DNA from: Formicarius rufipectus | Taxonomy: Eukaryota; Chordata; Aves; Passeriformes; Formicariidae | NCBI GenBank assembly: GCA_013399695.1 | Contig: VXAU01002072.1 | Location: 558,001 to 622,000, forward strand | Length of the DNA stretch: 64,000 nucleotides | Reading direction: 5' to 3' | Part shown: piece by piece, positions 12,901 to 24,900 of the stretch | Layout of the letters: every line of letters starts with the position of its first letter | Numbering within the stretch: position 1 is the stretch's first letter | The notes under the pieces: generated by a model | Database searches by the model: none | What the model was told of the DNA's origin: nothing | Seen by the model: only the letters and a program-made list of their open reading frames with translations | Position numbers and translations under genes: made by a program

Positions 12901-15900
12901 AGTAGTAGTCTGCACCCACAGAATTCAGTTATCTCATTGTGGAACAGCAAAATTAGTATTTAATTCAATTGTAATTTCAAGCAGTTCTACCTTTCCACAA
13001 ATCACACTGCCAGCTGCTTCCAAAATATCCCATTTATATTACTCATTCCCCATACGTAACTCTTAGCTTTTTGTCCTGAAAACATTTTCATTTATATCTT
13101 GGCTGCAGCTACATTAAACAGCTTGTTGGTTTTCCTTCTGTTTGGCTTTCATATTGACATTGTTACCTTCCATCTGGGGATACATTCAGCCTCATTAAAC
13201 TTGTGCAGAACTGAAATCTTTCAGTAGCTTGTGCACTGTGCTGATTTTCCACTCTTGGATCCACACTTAATGCTATTTGGAGCATAAGACCTTGAGAAGG
13301 TAATGCTTTGTGTTTATTCCTATCTTCTATTTACACCTAATATCAAAAGCAGCCAGCTGGAGATAGAAGGTTTTCATATTTCATTTTTATCCATCTGCAA
13401 TTCTCTCATTTAAAAATGAGATAAATGTCTTTTTAATTACTCAACACTCTCTGAGGCTTCAGAGCAATACAAATCACTTACGTGTGACCTCTCGAAAGCA
13501 CAGTATTGAGATATATCTGCCACAGGGCTTAGTGCAGCAGTAATCACAAAGACTACTCACATGCAGCTTCTCTGCAGTCTGAAGAATGGCCAGTGGGTGA
13601 ATCCCACTGAAACAGTTTGTGCTAACAGTGTCATAGCAATTGGTAATGCCAGCTTTGGCAGACATTCGTGCTTCAGAGGCTGAACTGTTTCCATCCCCAA
13701 TTTCACCTCAATTTGTCAACTGTTGTGCAAGAATTGTTCCCAAGGCCAAGAAAGGAAGAGCATGAATACTGGTCTAGCAATATTAACACATGCTTCCAAA
13801 CATCGACAATGTTAAGGACTGGCAAAGAGGAATACAGATTCCAACAACTTATGCATACCTTTATGTATTAACCTTTTCTTGTAAGTATTATAAAAGTTGT
13901 AAAAAAGGCACCTTCTCATACATTACACACGTAACATCTGGCAGACAATATTTGAAAGATAATTAATTCCAGTAAAAGTATTTTATTTTATAGAGCTCTG
14001 CCTTCAAATAATGCTACTCAAAAACCCTGCATAAACAATCAGAGTTGTAAGTTTTATGGTTTTGGGCAGTTGGAATTCTATCTGTGCCCATAGAAATGAG
14101 ATAGTATCACCACCCTGTAATACAATTAAGTATTCAACCTTTTTTTTAAACATGTGTTAATTCACTCTCTACTACCCCCAATTATCTCCTGTCCAACTGT
14201 AGCCAAAGATTCATTCAAGGGATTAGTGACTTTCCAGTTCACATGAAATCATTTACCATAAATGGCCAAGAAGAACAGTGACACCTGACAACTGACAAAA
14301 CATCTTAGGACCCCAAATTCTTAAAGGTGACCAGGCTAGATTTTTCAAAAACATATTAACTGAAGTGACAATTATTAGTATCAGAATTTTTTAAACCTCT
14401 GGACTAAGCTCTTTTCTAGGAAGCTAGCTACCTTTAAAGATTCTTGCCCCTTCTCCCACAATCTCCGTATAGTCTCTACTCAAATGGTAAATAATAGAAA
14501 TTAATTTTTCAGCTTACGTTTCTCCTGTGCATTGTTTTTTTCATAAATTTGAGGTTTGACTTTTGATTGATGAATCGGACAACAATAGACCTTGTCACAA
14601 GGCAAAATGTCACAGAAATTCACTTCAGGGATCCTGCTGGTAGGCTGCGTGCTCTGAGAACTTGTGCTTTCCCTCTGAAGTGCTAAAGGGAAAAATAAAA
14701 AAATATTCTCAAAATGCTGTGTGCCTATTGGCATTTTATAACAGCACAGAAAGATCATTACATGTATGCAGACCAGCAGAGAGACAGTACCTGTTGTAGG
14801 GGTCGAGGAGAGTAGAACAGAACTTGAGGTACTGCAGATGAAGAAAAATAATTCAATAAGAAATGGACATCAGTGTTGAGGACCAAAATAAATTGGTCCA
14901 CAATCTATTACTGCCTACTAATTCAATTTAACTACTTGCCTGTAAACTGGATGTTTTTCAAAATGTTCGTCATGAATGCTAAGTAAATATAGGCTCCATA
15001 TTGTCAAAGCACTGTAGAAAGAGAAAGATTATGGAGATTTAGATCAATCTCTTCTGTAACACAATATAAATAATACCTTGGCAGCACCTTGTCCCAACAT
15101 AGTAATGTGTAAGCTAACTATCTGTTCACTTTCCCTTTAGTGGTAAAAATTCCAGCTCAATTTAAAGCGGTTTAGATCAGATACTTAGATTCAATATTGT
15201 GTTCCTATAGGTATTCAACACAAAACATGGTCACTTTCTGACATAAACAGAATCAGACCACCAGTTCAAAGTACACAGTTCATAAAAAGATTGTAAGCCA
15301 CAGGATTTTGGACTGGAAAGAGAATGTGGCAATTTCAGAAGTCCAGAGCATACTTTCCTTTAAACAAATCCAATGTCACAAGTCAAATAGAAAGTCCCAG
15401 ACTTGCCCACGACACTGATAAAGAGTTCAGCTTCATTTCACACAACACAATTGTCCTGGTTTTAGTAGCCAAGATCAGTTTGTCACTGTGTGGGTGTGTA
15501 TTCTAAAGCCTCTATGCGATTTTTTCCCATGAACTGCTCACAATGGCACATCAGCAGCTATTGTCTAAGGGACAGCACACCCCTCAGGCTGCAGGCTGGG
15601 TGTTTTGGAACTTCTGTGAGATAAGGAAATTCTTCTGCCTCCACACCCACCTGAGGGGTCATGTCTGCTAATGGCCCATCAGGGGTATCAAAAATAGGCT
15701 ATTGTTTATCTCACAGAGTAAATCACCCATTGTTTAAGTCTCCGCCCTGGGGGAGGGACTGGGCGGAGCCTAAGTGAATATCAGCAGAGACTTTTTGGCC
15801 CTGGGAGCTCTCTTTAGATCCAGAAGAGGACCAGAAGACTGCGACTGCCACCAGACTGCAACCATCACTTTCACCAGCAGAGGAGTTGCACTGCTCTTCA

Positions 15901-18900
15901 GAGGGACACGCCAAAGCTTTTTCTTCCCATCCACCAACCCCCCGGGGGCAACCCAGCACCGGCTACTCATCTCATCACCTGCGGTCTGTAAAATACCTGT
16001 GTGCCCACCAGGGACAGAGACTGGGGGAGGGAAGGGTTTTTGCTTAGGTTTTTTTTCTATTTTACTCGTTTAGTTCTGGTTGTTTTTGTTTATCTTAAAT
16101 ACATATATAGAGAGAGATATATATAAATTATAGCTAGGAACTGTTATCCTTCCATTTATCATATCTTAATTAAAATTTGTTTTGAAATTGAAGGAGATTT
16201 GTCCCTCTGTTTTAGCTATAAATTTTTCTAAGCTCTCCAAACTTAGACAACAATAATTCTGTATGTGAGAAATTGTTCTTTGGCACAGGATGATTGCATA
16301 AAACATGCAGAGTCCAGCTCTGCACCTGTAGTACAAGCCACTGAGGTACATTCAATGTGCACCATACAGTGTGACATGGACAGGGATTAGTTGTGTGTCC
16401 ATCATATGAGTACCTTACCTTTACAAAATTATTTCAACTTTCTAATATCACCAGGCATATTCAGTGCTAATTTTAATACATTGTGTCCTTCAAGTAGGAA
16501 GGGTGAAAAGAAATAAAACAGTGCTATCTTCTTTCTGGTGAGATAAGGAGAAAGGGGCAGGGAGAAACAAATCAACTTATTGATAATTAATTGTTACCAT
16601 AGTGCCATAATAGCAATCAGAGCTACTACAGTCACCCGGAAAATCTTCATGGAGCAAGATTCTTTGGTCTTTGACAAACAAACCTAGGAAAGAAAAGGTT
16701 TGGTTAATTTAAGCAGCACATAACTAAGCAACTACTAGTAGATTAAAAAAATACTACACTTGCCTGGATTTTAAGTCACCCTTGTTTCTTTCATGGGAAC
16801 CATACAAGTCATCCTTATATAGTGGTACATGGCTAAAGAGAAAAACTTCAGTAATGAAAGGCTCCCTAAGACTGTGAGTGCCCTGTGAACTGTTGGGGCC
16901 GCAAACATTACAAAGGAAGAAAGGATAGTTAAAAATAACAGCTCCTTGTCCATTCTTCCTACCATTTTTCATACTCTTGAAGATTTCAGAATCAAATGAA
17001 GAACTCAGTAAGCAGTGGCCAGAACTAAAAGGTCAACAGCTTTCAGAGTGTGCTCAGGCCATGTTAAACCAGGGCTGGTGTAAATATAGAAGAAAGGCAC
17101 TTTCTAAGCAAATAGGATGATCTTAGATGATGGAGCATTTGAGTGTCATCATGAAACAAAGAATATTTGATCTATTATTTTCTCTTGCTCTTTGGCACTG
17201 GTAAAAGCAAGGTAGGCAAATGAGCACTGGTTCATCTTCAAAAACAGGATCTGGCAGACTAGGAAGACTGTGTTTTAAAAGGCCAGCCTGTATTTCCTAA
17301 TTCATCCAATCCCTGTGAAAAGGGGTATCTGCTTTCTATACCATGATATGGGCAAGAGGAAGTCATTCAGCAATAACTGAACATCATCTTAGCCATGTCT
17401 TAACCACCTACAAGACATCATTATACAGTACAAAACAGGAACTGATATCTGCAAAACACAGTGAAAGACTCATGCAAGGATGAAATCTGAGGAAGAATCA
17501 GCATCACTGTGCAGAATTCAAAATCAAAATGAGCATTTCTATGTAAGGTTGTACTACACCATGTGGGCACAACCACAGGCTGAACATTTCTGTCTTGTTG
17601 GTCTCCCTCCTCCTTCACACTATCATGCAGCATAGATCTAGTTTCACCCAGACTATGTATAGACCAGAAGTAGAAATGTCTCATACATAATTTCTACCTC
17701 AGTGCAATTCATTTTTAAGCTTCTAGCATGATACTAAGTAATCCTGGATAAGAAGCTTGATTATATATTTACAAATGTGAAAGCTTTCACCAGTATTTCA
17801 GCACTTACTTTCTCATAAACATATCTTAGATATGTAACTTCACTCACCTTACGGGATTTCAGAGGAACTGATTTTTTTGATGGCAAAAAACTAGTAGCTT
17901 GACTACACCTGCTGTAAGAGACAAGATCTGTTTAACATTCAAATGCTTCAGCAAATAATAAATGAAAAAAGACATTTTCAATAAAGTATTAATGTCACTT
18001 GCTTTTGCAGTTTTAACATTTACAAGGAGAAGAGCAAAAGTGTCATCAAATTAATTTTCAAGCACAGAGGTCTTCAGTTAACTCATTCAGGGGAATGCTA
18101 TTAAATGCTACATTTGATTTCAAAGAAAACTTGGGGAAATGGCTTAGAAACAGGAAATGCTCATCATTTCCACTGAAGTACCAATGAAGACCTTTTCTAG
18201 CAGAAGTTCTGCAGATTTGTCTTAGAAGTAATTTCCAAATCTAGAGCTGTAACTGGGCATAATTTACCCTTACTTTGTGCAACTGTGGCAGTTACAAAAA
18301 ATACTGCAATTGAACAGCCATTTCAATTATTGATTTTGTCAGTGACTTAAAAAAAAAATATGATAAATTTGAGAGGTGGTTTGCTCAACTTAAATGTTGG
18401 AAATGAGCTGAACTCAATGGTCAAGCAAAATTGGTTTTCACTTCTATACCGGAGATCAGTTTACCAATTTGTGAGACAACTATCAGAAAACATCCTAGAC
18501 TGAGGTACCTGACTTTGCTCTCTTCACTGACTGTTGACTTTACACTACTCATCCGTTTCAGCCTGGCCAGTTTCCTATTCCACTGTTCCAATTCTTCTAT
18601 TCTGACTTCAAGGTTGTTTGTTACTTTACAAAGCTGCTTTACAGCGCCAACATTCTCCATAAAGATCTGATCCTAAGAAACAAAGCAATGACAAAAGTAG
18701 ACACAATGCATTCATCAATCAGATACAACATGCAGAATTGAGTACAGAATTTGTCTATATAAGGATACATTGAATATTTAAAATGCAAATACAAGTTATC
18801 TCACTGTAAATGGGATGCACATATGACTATAAAACCCTTTCGCTAGATGTTCAATTTGCACTAAATTGAAAATGAGGACTTGCAGAAAAAAATGAGGAAG

Positions 18901-21900
18901 ATAAAGGGCTTTTTAGACCAAGGATTTAAGCTGTATTTTACCTTCATACTGTATTCAATTTTAAACCTTAACACTGCCACAACAGGCATCTGCTATTTGA
19001 TTTTAAGTGCTGCAGCTGAACATAGATTTCAGAACCATTCAACCATCTACCCACAGGTATTAAGTAGGATCAGACAAGCTAGAGTTTCTATCCATGTTGT
19101 GCATATAATGTTAATCACACGGGGATCAGTGAGAAAGGAAAAAAAAAACAAAGGTCAAGTTGTGATGGCATAATGTTTTGTTCTCCCCTTCAGCCTCTCC
19201 AGTCTCTTACAGGACTCTTGTAAGTTCTATTACCACAACTACCTCTGCAACTAACACAGTTCAAACACCCTCCATACATATAAACCAGGAAAAGCCTTCT
19301 ATTCTCCTACCCCTGCTTATCATCTAGGTATTAATGTGCTACTGGAGAAGCCCTCAGTGCAACCATCCAGGTAGTGGTAGCAATGTACTTTCTTTACTGT
19401 GTTTGAAAGAATGGCTTTCTCATACTAATGTAAAACCAGACTGATGCCATTAAACCTTGGATGAAGCTATTTCTGCAGTTAATATTACTAGGTGTTTCAG
19501 TCTAGTCAGGTTATGCAGAAGTAAGTTGAAAGTAGTTTTGCCTTTCCCATTTTAAATGCTAAGCACACGTTTCTTTTAAAGGTGACTGCATTCCACAGAA
19601 GCAGACAGCATTTTGTACAAGCAGAATCAGGGCACAGTTATAAGTGGTAAGTTGCAAGCTTCCCTGTTGCCAGAAGACTAATGGCCTGTTTAACTAAAAA
19701 GTGACTTCAAAATAATCCCTTGAGCCTAGAACTGTGAAATCATTTATATGGTCACTTGTCCTCGTATCAATGATATACGGTAGCTGCCCTTTCCATTTTC
19801 TTCAAATCATGCATGAATCACTTCTAGGTGGCCTCAACCAGCTGAGAAAATGGCTTATATGGTAACATGGAACACTACTTCCTTTGGGAAAAAAAGGACT
19901 GATTGGAGTTTTACTGGTGACACAGTACTGAGCACAGTGCGACTGAAAAGAAAAGAAACATTCTTGGCTCAAAATAGCAGATTTCACACAGGTGAGACAT
20001 TTTTCTAGAAAATAGAAGATCCTGCTTCAAATGTGTAATGCAATAAAGTAATTTTATAGAGTTCAACATCTCTAAATAGATACCTGACAAAGAGACAAAA
20101 CAACAATAGCCAATAGCCTGTTTATCTGGAACTAAACTTGGAATACAAGATAAAGTTCAAGGCTTCATCACCTGCCAAAATGAAAGCAAAAATATGGAGC
20201 ACTGTCCATTTGCTATTCAAAGTGCTGAGCTATTCTGGAGTTGGGAGCTCCAGAAATTTAAATCACATATTCAACATGGACAACAGAGATTCCAAATACC
20301 TAAATTCAATATACATTAGACACAGATCTCTCCTGACTCTGGCATCCCAAAGGTCACAGAATTGACATTCACATACTCTGTCACAGGTGATGGGAGACAG
20401 AGGAGAAAGGACAGGTCTGCCTAACCATACTACAACGTTGAAGTGTTTGTGAAGTAATCCCAGCACTGGACAAGTAGGTAAGAAAATGCTAAGCAGCAAA
20501 TAAGCCATTGCTGTAACAACCCATTCCTGCTTGGGCCACATACACAGCAGAATCATGCCCTGCAGATGTGAAGTAGAGAGTAGGCTATTTCCATTTGCTA
20601 GGTCACATCCCTGGAAGACATCCCGGTAAGCATTGTCTAGAGACTCAAGGTACACAGGAGAAAGGGAACATGGAGTGCAGACAGCAGTGCTGTGAGGCAC
20701 TGTTTGAGATGGTGTTCTGTGGGATTGCTTTAGCAAAAAAACAGATATAAGCCGAAAGCTCAGTTGTCTAACCTAAAACTTTGTCAGGAAAAAAACCCAG
20801 ACTGACTACCCCAAAGCAATTTTGTGGGGGCTTAAAAATGCAAATGGTGCTGTAGCTGTCACACAATATAATTGGATGGGCTAAAGGGCAAAATTAACCA
20901 AGTGACACCATGTAACATCACTGTTCTTCTCTGAGCATCTAGAAATTGTTTGGAACCCTAACCAAATTGAGCAATTTTCTAAAAGTCTCCTTTACAACAG
21001 TACTGCAGTGAACCAGTGCTCAGTAGAGGGACTGCTCTGTTCTGGACACACACTGTCTGCAGTCCTGTCGGACTGGACTCTGACTGACAATACCTTACAG
21101 TCCTGTTTCTAGAGGAAAAGGAGGGGAAGAGAGCACAGGCAAAAGACTAACACAATGTTTCCACACCTATGAGCATGGTAATTATTTGGTGTGCCATAAA
21201 CATTTCCTAGTATATGATTTTGAAGCTATAATAAAGATTTCAGTTTGCCAAAAAAACCCCAAACCTTGCACAGAGACCACACAAAGCTATCACTTGAATT
21301 TGGTGTGTAGAGGTTATTACCAGTATTAGAATAGGGATGTTTTTATATAAAAAAATAGAATGCCATGTTTAATTCATTTCTGGAACACTTTATTAACTGA
21401 AACACTTAAACACAAAAGAATGTTTTGGAGTCCCACTTGTTGAACCAATACTATGAAATCACTATCCACTTTTATTCAGAAAAGTTAGGTTTTATTCCTT
21501 TTCTCTTTTGTTGTACGTTTATATAGTATTGTAATCAGGTTTCTTTCCTCAAGACCATACCTTGTCAACCATGAGGAAGTTTTCTATTTTTTCTCCATCA
21601 TCACAAGCAACATCTCCAACTTCTCTGACAGCTTCAGGTAAAAGCTCCTTCACTTCCTGGGCTATTATTCCTATTTATGAGATAACAAACACTAATGACA
21701 GGAAGAACAGTGGCATGCCCTTGACCATGGCTATGTGCTTTCTGTTGACCTTCTTTCCACAGACAGGAAAAGCCAAAGATAATCTAGAATTTCTCTTTGG
21801 TAGGAAACCCCAGGATTTCACTTTTTTTTTTTTTTTTCTTTCCACAGAAAATGAACAGAAACTTTTAGAAACTTTCTCATTTCTCGTTGTGTCGGGTTCT

Positions 21901-24900
21901 GCTTGGTTCCCTGCCAGACACAGCTGTGAGTCGGTCAGCTGTTCCACCCCACTCCCAACAAAGGAAAAAATTAGTAAAAGAATATATATATGTATTTACA
22001 GATATTTCATGTATATACAGCTAAATACTATGCACATACAATACAAGGATTCCAAACAATCCCAAACACCCCCAAAAAGGGAAAAGGGGAAAAAGGGAAG
22101 GGGATCAAAAAGGGTAAAAACAAAACAATCCCACACAATCAAATGCCAGGAATTAATTCAGTAGAACGATTAACACAGTAAGATCTCACCAACTTCCCTT
22201 AGGAGAAGTGAATGCCTTTCGCTCCTCTGTCGACAAAGAGACAACAGGTCTCAGCCAGTCCTCAGCTCATATAGATAAGCCGAGGCCTAAACACTGAGAA
22301 CTGCCGGCTCCGTGCCCATTCCACAAGGGAGAGAAGAGGAAAGAAAAAGCAGGAACCTCCTTCTTGTCTTTTATACACCTGATTACATAAGGGAATGATA
22401 CGGAATGCTTCCTTAGTTTTGCCCCCAGTTTCTAGGGAAGGCCTACAAACTACCACATTCTCCACCCCTATTCCACACCATTTCCTTATGTAAGATCTAT
22501 ATCTCATGTATCAATATATGATATATATGATGCTACCACACTCTGCTATAAGAACAAAATTGTTTGTAATCATATACTTCATTACCATTAAACTTCTGGA
22601 AAACTAACCTCCCATCTTTCAAAATTGAAACAGAAGTAATAGAATTACTAGAAATACTTGCTCTTGACATTTTTACATCACAAGAGATGCACAGCAGAAT
22701 ATGCAACTGCAGCATCCTAAGAAATGAGGATGAAATAGCAGAGTGTTAAAAGGCACTATGGCACAATGAATAACAGTGGACGTTCATGAAAAATGAGAAC
22801 AGAGCAGCCTGAATACCTGTTTCATGGGTATCCTTTATTCCCATAACAGATGCAAATTCAGGCTTGTAGTCATATTCCACCAGTCTCATTTGTGTTATTC
22901 TTCTCAACTGCTCATTCGTATCGACCTAGTTGGACAAATACCAAGATTTACACATTGAAACACTAAGAAGGTCATCTAGGACCTCACTGAGACAGCAACT
23001 AGCTTGACACAATCATTTGGCTGATCTTCACATTGAAAAAGATGGACAATCTTCCCATTCCCCATTATCAGAGTGCTGTTTATATTTGCATTGCCAGTTA
23101 CCCCTCCGTCTGACAACTCCAAGCTTCCATGGACAGCCTCTTCCCAAGTCCAGAGGCAGTGATCCTACAGACCACAGTGGGACATCTGGTTTCTTTAGGC
23201 CGGCAGTTCAGCATAGCCGGGATAAAGAATCTGCTTCATGTGTCAGAACAATGATCCACACATGTGCTGTGGTGCAAACACAAATGCCCTGAACACTCCA
23301 CGGCCTCACCTCGCGGATATTCTGTTTCGCTCGGCTGTCAGACGGGTGCATGACTCTGCCCATGACTTTCGCATTTCCGCAGACAACCAGTGCTTCGTCT
23401 GGTGCATCTGTGTTAATTCCCACTCGACCATGATAGACGACTGTCTCTGGAACGTGTCCTCGCTGCCACAGTGCATCGCTGTCATTCTCAAACTGCCCTG
23501 GATTAGATGCCTGGAGGAAAAGTTTTTCTTTAAAGATACAGTATAGCATGGATGAACTATTGCTTATTCCGTTAGAAATTCCAGGAAAATGAAACGTCAA
23601 CTCTTTATTATTCAAATTGTATTCAATAGCTTTTCTAACACACCAAGAGAAAAAAACAGAGTAGAGTCATTTCTAAGTGTTTCTGCTCACACAGCACTGG
23701 CCTCACTGCTTTTTCCTTTGCATTCTATTTTATTATCACCTTAAGCTAAATTGTCAATGTCCAAAGCTTTCCAAATTTTATCTTTGACATTATGCCACAT
23801 AACCATTCTTCATTTTCCAGTAAATTTAGCTGAGACTGGAAATCAGAAAAGAGTAAACAAGGCAGATATTAGATATACGAGGTTCATAAAATCCGCTGTA
23901 ATGTTCTAAATTAACTCATATTAGAAATACAATGTCAAGGAAATGGGGTCTTTCAAAGAACACCAATAAAACAGCAGAATGTGTATAACTAGAAAAGGCA
24001 TTTGATTTCAGCAGTTAATTTTGGGTTGTCATTATTTGTTTATGTTGAATTCAGGCTTTAAAATTTGAGTCTGAACGAAAACATAATCATGATAAAAGTT
24101 TGCAGTCATTTAAAGAAGCCAGGCTTTCACAAGGCTTTACTATCTACAAGGCACAGTGCTGTGAACTCACCACTGTTTGTCACAATTAGAGCATGATCTG
24201 ATATGCCTGACAATCACTACTCAGCTGGTGGTTTTGTTGTGTTGGAGTGTATAAAGGGCCACAACATGGGTTGCTTTCTCCCTAAGTGCATTTGTACAGC
24301 TTTGCCACTTCAGAGTAGCCAGTGGCTGACTCACTTTACCCTGCCACTGAAGCCCTGTTATACAGCTGGAAAATTACTTTTTTTTTCTTTCCAGCTTTTC
24401 TGTTGGTATTTTCACCACTTCAGACCACAGCCACTTGATCTTTCTGCTTTTCTTCCTTTTCCTTTGTCTGAAATAGTGGCCATGTTTGCAAAATCTCATT
24501 CCATGGATTCCTATTAAAAAAACTATTTCACAGGCATTGAAGGATGCCTCCTCTTTGAATTTTTGGAAGAGACCAACATTAAAAATAATAGGAAAATGCA
24601 AATTTGTAAATCTTACATAAAAATATGTATCTGATAAGGTAAAAAGAACAAGTCAAATGTGAAAATGGAATAGCTTTGCTAAATCAGTAGAGAGGCGCTA
24701 TCTATGAGACTTAGATCCAGAAAGAGAAATTCAGATGATAACATTATTGGGGAAATTAATGGACAAAAAAAGCTAAAAAGCTATACATGCAAGAATGATG
24801 CAAACACAGTGTTTCTGTGTCCTGAAGTAAAAAGAACCCACAGCAATGGCCGGGATGATAAAACTTCTCAGCAGGGCAGAGAACTGCTGAACTCCAGGCA

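Larger units (their letters stand above)
16684..21560. other. MYRFL: MYRFL introns 14-16, non-coding sequence
   Basis: Covers introns 16684-17847, 17912-18508 and 18673-21560, with exons 15-16 between them. AT-rich. The largest holds a long minus-strand open stretch (20263-20736) with no family resemblance. No identified repeat. Confidence 0.6.

Noticed and set aside
13474..13665. Minus-strand open frame with many Cys codons in intron 20
   Set aside because: Looked briefly like the Cys-rich MRF module, but exon 20 already supplies it and exon 21 continues in phase from 10203.
20263..20736. 157-codon minus-strand open frame in MYRFL intron 14
   Set aside because: It lacks splice-site support, has no recognisable domain and is not needed: exons 14 and 15 join in phase. 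A chance open stretch is the simplest view.
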